Source: Janthinobacterium sp. PC23-8 (lineage in GTDB: Bacteria > Pseudomonadota > Gammaproteobacteria > Burkholderiales > Burkholderiaceae_D). Taken from it: 64,000 nt of DNA. Below the pieces are notes generated by a model. That model was not told the DNA's origin. It was given only the letters and a program-made list of their open reading frames with translations, and ran no database searches. The position numbers were made by a program, and so were the translations under genes. Of the stretch, positions 1-8,563 are shown piece by piece; the first letter of the stretch is position 1; each line of letters starts with the position of its first letter. The stretch lies in assembly GCF_002250505.1 (NCBI RefSeq), contig NZ_NJGY01000003.1, positions 692,660 to 756,659 of the forward strand. Direction: 5' to 3'.

Positions 1-84
1 TATTTCGCTCTGAAACTTTCAACTAGTCACGCCACCCACGGCCTCGGTAGAAGATTTCAGGGGCAAACATCTCGAAAGGAATTT

Positions 85-579
85 ATGTCAGCCGCAGGAT
101 CAGTAGCGCCCAAAGAGCGCGTCAATATTGTCTATCGTCCGGCCACGGGCGATGCCAAGTCGGAAGTCGAACTGCCCTTGAAGTTGCTGGTGCTTGGCGA
201 CTACACGTTGCGCGAAGATGAGACACCGTTGGAAGAGATGGCACCGATCAACATCGACAAGGATAACTTCAACGAAGTGCTCAAGGCACAGAAGCTTTCG
301 CTTGATTTATCCGTTCCCAACAAGCTCGACGACAAGGCCGAGCCCGATGCGGTGCTGGCGCTGAACATCAAGTTTGATGAGATCAGCGATTTCACACCGG
401 ACGCCATCGTCGGTCAAGTGCCGGAATTGCGGCAGATGATCGCTCTGCGCGATGCGCTCAAGGCACTCAAGGGACCTCTGGGCAATATCCCGGATTTCCG
501 CAAAAACGTACAGGCCCTCATCGAGGACGAAGGCGTGCGCGCGCGCCTGCTGGGTGAACTCGGCATCGCAGACAAGTAA
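85..579 (+). CDS. tssB: T6SS sheath small subunit TssB (VipA/ImpB)
   Basis: This 164-aa protein matches the TssB family in length and in its N-terminal signature (ERVNIVYRPATGD followed by ELPLKLLVLGDYT). TssB pairs with TssC to build the cytoplasmic contractile sheath that propels the Hcp tube. An AAGGAA ribosome binding site lies 5 nt before the ATG. It is the first gene in the window of a long + strand T6SS operon, and tssC follows after 21 nt. Only 84 bases lie upstream, so whether transcription starts here or in an earlier gene cannot be judged. Family membership is very secure from sequence and context. Confidence 0.96.
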   Translation: MSAAGSVAPKERVNIVYRPATGDAKSEVELPLKLLVLGDYTLREDETPLEEMAPINIDKDNFNEVLKAQKLSLDLSVPNKLDDKAEPDAVLALNIKFDEISDFTPDAIVGQVPELRQMIALRDALKALKGPLGNIPDFRKNVQALIEDEGVRARLLGELGIADK

Positions 580-600
580 TCAGGCCTTCAGGGAGATAGC

Positions 601-2085
601 ATGGGTGAAGAACAAAAGCAGGTAGAACCCGATACGGCACAAGCAGCAGCGGGTGAGTCTTTATTGGATCAATTGATCGAATCGGCGCGTATCAAGCCGG
701 GCGATGACGCCTATCCCATTACCAAGCAGGGTATCCAGGCCTTCATCAGTCAATTGCTGGAGCCGCAGAATGCGGTAGAACGCATTACCCAGGCAACCGT
801 CGATGGCATGATCGCCGCCCTCGACAAGAAGCTGTGCGCCCAGGTCGACGCCATCTTGCATCATGATAATTTCCAAAAGCTGGAATCGGCATGGCGTTCC
901 TTGAAATTTTTGGTGGACCGCACCAATTTCCGCGAAAACGTCAAGATTCAATTGCTCAGCGTGAGCAAGACCAAGCTGCTGGACGATTTCCAGGATGCTG
1001 CCGATATCACCAGTTCAGGTCTTTACAAGAACCTGTACACGGCAGAGTACGGCCAGTTTGGCGGCCAGCCCTTCGGCGCCATGATCGCCAATTATGAATT
1101 CGGTCCCGGTGGACAGGATATCAAGTTGCTGCAATACGCCGCCAGCGTATCGGCCATGAGCCATGCGCCGTTCATCGCCGCCACCGCGCCTCCATTCTTT
1201 GGCGTTGACAGCTACGATCAATTGCCCAATCTGAAAGACCTGTCATCGATTTTCGAGGGACCGCAGTTCGTCAAATGGAATGCCTTCCGTGAAACCGAAG
1301 ATGCGCGCTACATCGGTCTGACGCTGCCGCACTTCCTGCTGCGCGTACCGTATGGAAACGATACGGTACCGGCCAAGAAATTCAATTACACCGAAGACGT
1401 CACCGGCGGCAACGGCGATTTTCTGTGGGGTAATGCGGCCTTTACCTTCGCCTCCCGTCTCACTGACAGCTTTGCCTCTTACCGCTGGTGCGCCAACGTC
1501 ATCGGTCCGCAGGGCGGCGGCACCATCTCTGACTTGCCGGTCTACACCTACGAGGCCATGGGTGAGCTGCAAAACAAGATTCCAACCGAAGTGCTCATTT
1601 CGGAACGGCGTGAATTCGAACTGGCTGAGCAGGGCTTCATCGCCCTGACCATGCGCAAGAACAGCGACAACGCGGCGTTTTTCTCCGCCAACTCGGCGCA
1701 AAAGCCCAAGTTTTTCGGCAATACCAAGGAGGGCAAGGAAGCCGAGCTGAACTACAAGCTCAGTACCCAACTGCCTTACATGTTCGTGGTCAGCCGTCTG
1801 GCGCATTACATCAAGGTGATCCAGCGCGAAAACATCGGCACCTGGAAAGAACGCGGCGAGCTGGAAAGTGAACTGAACAACTGGATCCGTCAATATGTTG
1901 CCGACATGGACAACCCGGCAGAAGGGGTGCGCAGCCGCCGTCCGTTGCGTCAGGCTGAAATTGTGGTCGCTGACGTTGAGGGCGATCCCGGCTGGTACCG
2001 GGTCGATATGCGGATTCGTCCACATTTCAAATACATGGGAGCCTCATTTACGCTCTCTTTGGTGGGCAAGCTGGATAAAAAATAA
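601..2085 (+). CDS. tssC: T6SS sheath large subunit TssC (VipB/ImpC)
   Basis: The 494-aa product is full length for TssC. It has the recognisable core around HDNFQKLESAWRSLKFLVDRT (residues ~85-105) and the GDFLWGNAAFTFASRL block in the middle. TssC forms most of the contractile sheath with TssB, and its C-terminal part is where ClpV family proteins recycle the sheath. GGGAG precedes the ATG by 6 nt. It sits directly after tssB, as in nearly all T6SS loci. Nothing in the sequence suggests truncation or frameshift. Confidence 0.97.
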   Translation: MGEEQKQVEPDTAQAAAGESLLDQLIESARIKPGDDAYPITKQGIQAFISQLLEPQNAVERITQATVDGMIAALDKKLCAQVDAILHHDNFQKLESAWRSLKFLVDRTNFRENVKIQLLSVSKTKLLDDFQDAADITSSGLYKNLYTAEYGQFGGQPFGAMIANYEFGPGGQDIKLLQYAASVSAMSHAPFIAATAPPFFGVDSYDQLPNLKDLSSIFEGPQFVKWNAFRETEDARYIGLTLPHFLLRVPYGNDTVPAKKFNYTEDVTGGNGDFLWGNAAFTFASRLTDSFASYRWCANVIGPQGGGTISDLPVYTYEAMGELQNKIPTEVLISERREFELAEQGFIALTMRKNSDNAAFFSANSAQKPKFFGNTKEGKEAELNYKLSTQLPYMFVVSRLAHYIKVIQRENIGTWKERGELESELNNWIRQYVADMDNPAEGVRSRRPLRQAEIVVADVEGDPGWYRVDMRIRPHFKYMGASFTLSLVGKLDKK

Positions 2086-2091
2086 GTACGC

Positions 2092-2107
2092 AAGTTGTCA
2101 GCAACTT
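2092..2107 (+). other. Small inverted repeat between tssC and hcp
   Basis: AAGTTG and CAACTT (6 bp) are separated by TCAG in the 81-bp gap before hcp. No T-tract follows, so it is not a convincing terminator. A hairpin here could protect or separate the highly expressed hcp message from the upstream sheath message; that role is inference. Confidence 0.35.
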
Positions 2108-2166
2108 CGCCCATCCGCATGTACTACACGTCAAGCACTGACTTTATTCACTAAAAGGAATTCATT

Positions 2167-2655
2167 ATGCCAATGCCAAGTTATCTGATTATCGAAGGCA
2201 CCAATCAAGGAAAAATCGAAGGATCCGTAAAGATCAAGGGTCATGAAGGCAAGATTCTGGTACAAGCCGTCGACCATTCCATCACCATCCCTGAAAGCCC
2301 GCAAACCGGCCTGCCGACCGGCAAGCGCATTCACCGTCCGATGACCATCACCAAGGAAATCGACAAGTCCTCGCCAAAACTGTTCCAGGCCCTCACTTCC
2401 GGCGAACAGATGAAGACCGTCTCGCTGGAGTACTACCGCATCTCGCCCAAGGGGACGGAAGAGAAGTACTACACCGTCAAATTGAGCAACGCCATCATGA
2501 CCAATATCCGCTCCTGGACGCCGAACTGCCTGACCCCGGCCAATCAGCAGATGGGCCATATGGAAGATGTTTCCTTCACTTACGAAAAAATTACCTGGAC
2601 CTTCGAGCCGGATGGTATCGAAGCAGAGGATTCCTGGCTTGCACCGAAGGCTTAA
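2167..2655 (+). CDS. hcp: T6SS tube protein Hcp (TssD)
   Basis: This 162-aa protein is a standard-length Hcp with no C-terminal effector extension. It opens with MPMPSYLIIEGTNQGKIEG and carries the family's KRIHRPMTITKEIDKSSPKL block. Hcp hexamers stack into the tube inside the TssB/TssC sheath and are secreted on firing. AAAGGA sits upstream of the ATG. The 81-bp gap before it, the largest in this part of the operon, fits separate control of a protein needed in large amounts. tssE follows after 12 nt. Confidence 0.97.
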   Translation: MPMPSYLIIEGTNQGKIEGSVKIKGHEGKILVQAVDHSITIPESPQTGLPTGKRIHRPMTITKEIDKSSPKLFQALTSGEQMKTVSLEYYRISPKGTEEKYYTVKLSNAIMTNIRSWTPNCLTPANQQMGHMEDVSFTYEKITWTFEPDGIEAEDSWLAPKA

Positions 2656-2667
2656 GCGCAAGCGCCG

Positions 2668-3093
2668 ATGAGAGAACGCCGCCTGCTCGAACGCATAGCC
2701 CACTGGCATGATGGACATGCCGACGAGCGCAGCAGCCAGACCGAGGTCGATATTTTGCTGCGCTCGGTCACCGAGCATCTCGGCTGCCTGCTCAATACAC
2801 GCCAGGGTAGTGTGCAGATCGACCCGCTGTTCGGGGTGCCTGATTTCACTAACCTGGCCGGTGGCACCGGCACAGGTTCGGTCAGCAGTATCGTCGAAGA
2901 GATCCGGCGCATGGTGATCAGGTACGAACCGCGCATCAAATCGCCGCGTGTGACACTCAATGAGGAGCACAGCGACGTATTGTCGATCAGCTTTTCGCTG
3001 GAAGGCATGCTGGAAGTGGATCAGCATGTCATCCCGCTGCGTATTTCGACCACCGTGGGCGCCAATGGCAAGGTCAAGGTCGGCCGCCAGTAA
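2668..3093 (+). CDS. tssE: T6SS baseplate protein TssE (GPW/gp25 family)
   Basis: The 141-aa product belongs to the gp25-like lysozyme-fold family. It begins RERRLLERI and contains VTEHLGCLLNTRQGS and the conserved DPLFGVPDF segment (residues ~52-60), followed by RYEPRI. TssE is a wedge component of the baseplate where sheath assembly starts. No good Shine-Dalgarno is visible before this ATG, so coupling to hcp translation is likely (inference). It lies between hcp and tssF, the usual place. Confidence 0.94.
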   Translation: MRERRLLERIAHWHDGHADERSSQTEVDILLRSVTEHLGCLLNTRQGSVQIDPLFGVPDFTNLAGGTGTGSVSSIVEEIRRMVIRYEPRIKSPRVTLNEEHSDVLSISFSLEGMLEVDQHVIPLRISTTVGANGKVKVGRQ

Positions 3094-3144
3094 CGATGGA
3101 TTTTTTACTGCGTTTCCACGGTTTTTTTTGAGTACAGCACCGAC

Positions 3145-4872
3145 ATGTTCAATCCCTACTACGAAAATGAATTGAGCAAACTCAAGGTGCTGGCGCTTGA
3201 GTTCGCCCAGAACAATCCGGCACTCGCCCCGATGCTGTCGGGCGTGAGCGCCGACCCCGACGTCGAACGTCTGCTCGAAGGCGTGGCCTTTCTGAGCGGC
3301 CTGACGCAGCAGAAACTCGATGATGAATTTCCCGAGTTCGTGCAGGAACTCACCCATTTGCTGTTTCCGCATTATCTGCGACCGGTACCGGCCAGCACCA
3401 TGATCTGTTTCGCGCCCAAGACAGGGCTCAAGGAAACGATATCGATTGCCGCCGGCACCGAACTGTCTTCGCTGCCGGTCGATGGCACAGCATGCCGCTT
3501 TCAAACCTGTAATGCGGTGCAAGTGCATCCCTTGCAACTGCTTGATGTCAACCTGCTCAGCCATGCCGGTGCGGCGCCCATGCTGATTCTGGACTTTGAA
3601 CTGCAGGGCATGAAGCTGGAACAGTGGCAGGCCGACAGCGTGCGCTTGTTCCTCGGCAGCGGATACAGCGAAGCGGCCAAGCTGTTGCTGCTGCTGTCCC
3701 AGTACGTGAGCAATGTGCGCATCGCCGGGGAAGAGGGTGCTCGCTTCGAGCTGGGCGCACAAGGTTTGCGCGCGGCCGGCTTCGAGCACAGCATGCTGCC
3801 GTATCCCAGTCATGCCTTTAGCGGATACCGTCATGTGCAGGAATTCTTTGTGCAGCCGGAAAAATTCCTGTTCGTCGAGCTGCACGGCCTGCAGCGCTGG
3901 CGCACGCGTGGCGGCGGCAACAGCTTCAGTGTTTATGTCACGCTGAACCAGCTGCCGGCCTGGATGCCGGAAATCCGTAGCGACAGTTTCATGCTCAACG
4001 TCACGCCAGCGGTCAATCTGTTTTCCCATCCGTCTGACCCGATCAGCCATGAGCATCGCGTCACGGAATACCGCATCACGCCCGAGGGGCGTGAGCGCAA
4101 GCATTTTCAGGTGGTGCAGGTTGATCAGGTCATCGGCTATCAGCAAGGTATCGGCAAGCAGCGCGTGTATGTGCCCTTCGGCTTGTATCGCCACGACGGT
4201 CGCGGCACACGGCTGAGCTATCGAACCACCTTGCGCAGCGCCGTCGTCGGCAGCGGCAATGAGGTCTATCTGTCGCTGAACTACCCGCCCGGCGAAATTC
4301 CTCGGCCGGAAACGCTCTCGCTGCAACTGACCTGCAGCAATGGCAGCTTGCCGGAAGGGCTCAAGCTGGGCGACATCAGCGTGCCCACCAGCAGCTCGCC
4401 CGACCGCATGAGCTTTCGCAACATCCGCATGGTTTCGCCGGCACGCAATCCTCCTACTGGCGAAGCCTTGCTGTGGCGACTGATTTCACATGTGTCGCTC
4501 AATTTCATGTCGATGGCCAGCGCGGCGAATCTGCAGGCGCTGCTCAATTTGTATGTTTTTCCTGATCGCCACGAACAAGGCCAGGAAGTCGCCAACCGGC
4601 GTCGTATCGATGGTATCGAAGAAGTCGTGGCCACGCCAGAGACCAGGCTTATTGGCCGAGGCGGCCTGCTGCGCGGACAGTTGATACGCATCAGGTGCCG
4701 CCAGGATCATTACGCCGGCATGGGCGATTTGTACCTGTTCGGCTGTGTCATTGAGCGTTTCCTGGCCGACTATGCCGGTATTAATTCCTACACCCGCGTC
4801 GAACTCGAAGACGTACTTTCCGGAGCAGTATTCAAATGGTTACCGAGACTCGGGCAACAGTCCCTGCTGTAA
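3145..4872 (+). CDS. tssF: T6SS baseplate protein TssF (VasA/ImpG)
   Basis: This 575-aa protein has the TssF hallmark start FNPYYENELSKLK and the EFVQELTHLLFPHYLRPVPA block at residues ~65-90. TssF forms the baseplate wedge with TssG and TssE and contacts TssK. The ribosome binding site is poor. The 3' end overlaps the start of tssG by 37 bp in another frame, suggesting translational coupling of two proteins that assemble together (known for the family; coupling inferred). Confidence 0.95.
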   Translation: MFNPYYENELSKLKVLALEFAQNNPALAPMLSGVSADPDVERLLEGVAFLSGLTQQKLDDEFPEFVQELTHLLFPHYLRPVPASTMICFAPKTGLKETISIAAGTELSSLPVDGTACRFQTCNAVQVHPLQLLDVNLLSHAGAAPMLILDFELQGMKLEQWQADSVRLFLGSGYSEAAKLLLLLSQYVSNVRIAGEEGARFELGAQGLRAAGFEHSMLPYPSHAFSGYRHVQEFFVQPEKFLFVELHGLQRWRTRGGGNSFSVYVTLNQLPAWMPEIRSDSFMLNVTPAVNLFSHPSDPISHEHRVTEYRITPEGRERKHFQVVQVDQVIGYQQGIGKQRVYVPFGLYRHDGRGTRLSYRTTLRSAVVGSGNEVYLSLNYPPGEIPRPETLSLQLTCSNGSLPEGLKLGDISVPTSSSPDRMSFRNIRMVSPARNPPTGEALLWRLISHVSLNFMSMASAANLQALLNLYVFPDRHEQGQEVANRRRIDGIEEVVATPETRLIGRGGLLRGQLIRIRCRQDHYAGMGDLYLFGCVIERFLADYAGINSYTRVELEDVLSGAVFKWLPRLGQQSLL

Positions 4873-5822
4873 AGGACTCGCTGCTCGCCCACGGTGAGCG
4901 CTATTCTTATTTTCAGGCGCTGCGCCTGCTGCGCCTGTTTGAAAAAAACACCGGTGCCGCGCGCAGCGAAAATCTGCGCATTCGGCCCAAGCTGGCACTG
5001 AATTTCCCTGAAAACGACATCGATGCCATCGAAGTCCGGCCGCAGGGCGGCTATCGCATCACGGCCAATTTCTTCGGGCTCTATGGCGTCGCCTCGCCAC
5101 TGCCAACCTATTACACCGAAGACTTGTTCGAGGAAGAGCGCAACGGCGGCCACGTCATGCGCGAATTCATCGACATCGTCCATTACACGCTCTATCCGCA
5201 TCTCTTCGGCGCCTGGTCCAAGTACCGGCTGGAGCAGCGCGTGGTGGAAGACGACGACCAGTTGGTACTCAACCATCTGTATGCCTTCGTCGGCCTCGAC
5301 GATCCCGAGCTACGCATCAAATTATTGCCCCATAGTGCCGAGTTGCTGCGCTATGCCGCCTTGCTCAATGTGCGCCCGCGCTCGGCGCTGGGTTTGCAGA
5401 CCATGCTGGCCGACGCCTTCGAGGACGCCACCGTGCGCATCGACAGTTGCGTGTTGCGCAGCGTGGCCATTCCCGCTGATCAGCGCTGTCAGCTGGGGGC
5501 GCAGGGTACCAGCCTGGGAGAAGACAGTTACCTCGGCAGCCACGTCGACGACTACGCCGGCAATCTGCGCATCGTCCTGTCGGATTTGCCGCACGCGCTG
5601 TTCCAGCAACTGCTGCCGGCCGCCGCCGCCTGCCAGAAACTGAAATTTCTGACCCGCTTTTACCTCACCGACCCGCTTGAAGTCGAAGTGGAACTCAGGC
5701 TGCGTCAGGATGACGTGCGTGGTACGCGCCTCAATAGCCTGGAATGGTCGCGCCTGGGCCTCGATACCTGGCTCAGTCCGGAACAAGCACAGCGCGCGGC
5801 CTGCATCAGCTTTAACTTGTAG
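4836..5822 (+). CDS. tssG: T6SS baseplate protein TssG (VasB/ImpH)
   Basis: The 328-aa product fits TssG in length. It has the typical N-terminal HGERYSYFQALRLL segment (residues ~19-32), then NLRIRPKLALNFP and the GLYGVASPLPTYYTE motif. TssG is a baseplate wedge subunit binding TssF and TssE. The chosen ATG lies 37 bp inside tssF; the family motif starts soon after it and no later in-frame start would keep the conserved N-terminus. Confidence 0.95.
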   Translation: MVTETRATVPAVKDSLLAHGERYSYFQALRLLRLFEKNTGAARSENLRIRPKLALNFPENDIDAIEVRPQGGYRITANFFGLYGVASPLPTYYTEDLFEEERNGGHVMREFIDIVHYTLYPHLFGAWSKYRLEQRVVEDDDQLVLNHLYAFVGLDDPELRIKLLPHSAELLRYAALLNVRPRSALGLQTMLADAFEDATVRIDSCVLRSVAIPADQRCQLGAQGTSLGEDSYLGSHVDDYAGNLRIVLSDLPHALFQQLLPAAAACQKLKFLTRFYLTDPLEVEVELRLRQDDVRGTRLNSLEWSRLGLDTWLSPEQAQRAACISFNL

Positions 5823-5858
5823 TCCTCAGAGACACGCATCTTCACCGGAGAAAAGAAT

Positions 5859-8483
5859 ATGTTGCTGGTTGAATTGAAACCCCTGGTTGGCCGTCTCAAT
5901 CAGTATTGCAAACAAGCGCTGGAAGACGGCGTGGGCCTGTGCGTGGCCCGTGGCCACTACGAAATCACGGTCGAACACCTGTTGTCCAAGCTGTTTGGCG
6001 AGCTCTCAGCCGACCTGCCCTTGCTGCTGCGACAGTCCGGCGTTGATGCGGCCGTGGTGCGTCGTGCCATCGACCAGTCGCTCGATCAGATGCGCAGCGG
6101 CAATGCTGCCCGTCCGGCATTCTCGCCGCTACTGCTGGAATTGTTGCAGGATGCCTGGCTGATCGCCTCGGTCAATCTGCTGGAAAACCGCATCCGCTCC
6201 GGCGCCATTCTGCTGGCCTTGCTGGCCCGCGCCAGCTACTACGCCAGCGGTGATTACGCCGCTGCGCTGCGCACGCTCAATCGCGAAACCCTGATGCTTG
6301 AACTGGGCAAGATCGGTAGCGTCTCCATCGAAGCAGACACTACCGGCAGTAGCGCCGACCGCGCCGCGCCGGCAGGCGAGGGCAGTGCCATCGCCCGCTT
6401 TTGCGAAAACTTCACCGACAAGGCCAGAGCCGGCAAGATCGACCCGGTATTCGGACGCGACATGGAAATACGCCAGATGGTCGACATCCTGGCGCGTCGC
6501 CGCAAAAACAATCCCATCTGCGTCGGCGACCCCGGCGTGGGCAAAACGGCGGTGGTCGAAGGCCTGGCGCTGCGCATCGTCGATGGCGACGTGCCGGCCT
6601 CGCTCCAGGACGTCGCCATCCTCGGACTCGACATGGGCTTGCTGCAAGCCGGTGCCAGCGTCAAGGGCGAGTTTGAAAACCGCCTCAAGGGCGTGATCAG
6701 CGAAATCAAGGCGTCCCCCACACCGATCATCCTGTTCATCGACGAAGCGCATACCCTGATCGGCGCCGGTGGCCAGGCCGGCACCTCGGATGCCGCCAAT
6801 CTGCTCAAGCCAGCGCTGGCGCGCGGCGAACTGCGCACCATCGCCGCAACCACGTGGGCCGAATACAAGAAATACTTCGAAAAAGATGCCGCCCTGGCGC
6901 GCCGCTTCCAACTGGTCAAGCTGGACGAACCCGACCTCGCCACCGCTGTACTCATCTTGCGCGGCCTCAAGCAAAAATACGAAGACGTGCATGGCGTGGT
7001 CATGCGCGACGACGCCATCGTCGCCGCCGCTGAATTGTCCAGCCGCTACATCACCGGCCGCCAGTTGCCCGACAAGGCAGTCGATCTGCTCGATACCGCC
7101 TGCGCCCGCGTCAAAGTACTGCAAAGCGCCAAGCCCGACGTGCTGGAAGACAAGGAACGCCAGATCCAGGCGCTGCGGCGCGAACACGGCGGACTGGAAC
7201 GCGACCGCGACAATCTGCAAACCGTCGATCTGTCCCGCCTGCTGGAAATCGACGCCCAGGTCCTGACGCTGAGCGAAGAAGCGGCCCGCTTGCGCCTGCT
7301 CTGGCAGACCCAGAAAACCGCAGCCGACGCCTTGCTGGCAGCCCGCGCGGCGCGCGCCCAGGGCCGCACGGAAGGCGCCGACGATGCCGCCCTGGCGACC
7401 CTGACGCAAGTCATGGAAGCGGCCGGCGCCGCCTTCAAGGCCGCGCAGGGCGACCAGCCGCTGGTGCGCGTGGATGTCGATCCGGATGTGGTCGCCAAGG
7501 TCATCTCCGACTGGACCGGCATCCCCGCCGGCAAGATGCTGCGCGACCAGGCCGCCACCGTCATGGCGATGGCCGCGACGCTGGCCGCCCGCGTGCGCGG
7601 CCAGGACCATGCCATGCACCAGATCGGCGAAATTCTCAAGACCGCCCAATCTGGGCTGCGCGACCCGCAGCAGCCGCTCGGCGTGTTCCTGCTGGCCGGG
7701 CCATCCGGTGTCGGCAAAACCGAAACGGCGCTGGCGGTGGCCGACATCCTGTTCGGCGATGAAAAATCGACCGTCATCGTCAACATGAGCGAGTTCCAGG
7801 AAAAACATAACGTCAGCCGCCTGATCGGCTCGCCGCCCGGCTATGTCGGCTACGGCGAAGGCGGCGTGCTCACCGAAGCGGTACGCCAGCGTCCCTACTC
7901 GGTAGTGCTGCTGGACGAAGTGGAAAAAGCCCACCTCGATGTGCTCAACCTGTTTTACCAGGTGTTCGACAAGGGCATGCTGTCCGATGGCGAAGGCAAG
8001 GAAATCGACTTTTCCAACACCGTCATCTTTTTGACGTCCAACCTGGCTACCGATGTCATCACCGAACTGACGACCGGCGACGAACTGCCTGACGCCGACA
8101 CGCTGCTGTCAGCGGTGCGGCCTATCCTGTCGGCTCACTTCAAGCCGGCGCTGCTGGCGCGCATGACGGTCATCCCTTATTTCACCCTGGCGCAGGACGC
8201 GCTGGCCGGCATCGTGCGGCTCAAACTCAACAAGATCGTGCAGCGTCTGGCGCACAACAACAAGATGGAATTCAGCTACAGCGAGGCAGTGGTAGCGCAG
8301 ATCGCGGCGCGCTGCACCGAAGTCGAAACCGGTGCGCGCAACATCGATTTCATTTTGCGCGGTGCCGTCATGCCGCTGATGTCGCAGCAGATCTTGCAGC
8401 GCATGAGCGCCGATGATATTCCCGCCGGGGTGACACTGGATGTGGATGGGCAGGGGCAGTTCACGGTGGCGTTTTCAAATTAG
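5859..8483 (+). CDS. clpV: T6SS AAA+ ATPase ClpV (TssH)
   Basis: This 874-aa ClpB/Hsp100-type ATPase disassembles the contracted TssB/TssC sheath for reuse. It has an N-terminal Clp repeat domain (residues ~1-150) and two AAA+ modules: Walker A GDPGVGKT at 223-230 with Walker B LFIDEAHT near 293, and Walker A GPSGVGKT at 614-621 with VVLLDEVEKAH downstream. Between them is a middle domain with ERQIQALRREHGGLERDRD-type coiled coil. The GSPPGYVGYGEGG pore loop of the second module is intact. The ATG is preceded by CCGGAGAAAAGAAT. It is the last gene before the delivery module. Confidence 0.97.
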   Translation: MLLVELKPLVGRLNQYCKQALEDGVGLCVARGHYEITVEHLLSKLFGELSADLPLLLRQSGVDAAVVRRAIDQSLDQMRSGNAARPAFSPLLLELLQDAWLIASVNLLENRIRSGAILLALLARASYYASGDYAAALRTLNRETLMLELGKIGSVSIEADTTGSSADRAAPAGEGSAIARFCENFTDKARAGKIDPVFGRDMEIRQMVDILARRRKNNPICVGDPGVGKTAVVEGLALRIVDGDVPASLQDVAILGLDMGLLQAGASVKGEFENRLKGVISEIKASPTPIILFIDEAHTLIGAGGQAGTSDAANLLKPALARGELRTIAATTWAEYKKYFEKDAALARRFQLVKLDEPDLATAVLILRGLKQKYEDVHGVVMRDDAIVAAAELSSRYITGRQLPDKAVDLLDTACARVKVLQSAKPDVLEDKERQIQALRREHGGLERDRDNLQTVDLSRLLEIDAQVLTLSEEAARLRLLWQTQKTAADALLAARAARAQGRTEGADDAALATLTQVMEAAGAAFKAAQGDQPLVRVDVDPDVVAKVISDWTGIPAGKMLRDQAATVMAMAATLAARVRGQDHAMHQIGEILKTAQSGLRDPQQPLGVFLLAGPSGVGKTETALAVADILFGDEKSTVIVNMSEFQEKHNVSRLIGSPPGYVGYGEGGVLTEAVRQRPYSVVLLDEVEKAHLDVLNLFYQVFDKGMLSDGEGKEIDFSNTVIFLTSNLATDVITELTTGDELPDADTLLSAVRPILSAHFKPALLARMTVIPYFTLAQDALAGIVRLKLNKIVQRLAHNNKMEFSYSEAVVAQIAARCTEVETGARNIDFILRGAVMPLMSQQILQRMSADDIPAGVTLDVDGQGQFTVAFSN

Positions 8484-8563
8484 CCCGGTGGCATCGGCAC
8501 AAGATAATTTATCCGTTCGCTTTGCGTGGTCGGTAGCAGCACTATTTTTTGTAAAGGTTGAAC

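Noticed and set aside
2131..4326. Very long antisense open frame (731 codons) opposite hcp-tssE-tssF
   Set aside because: High-GC codon bias on the coding strand keeps the opposite frame open. The translation has no family features and the + strand genes are unambiguous.
6129..7934. 601-codon antisense open frame opposite clpV
   Set aside because: Shadow of clpV; no ribosome binding site or recognisable domain.
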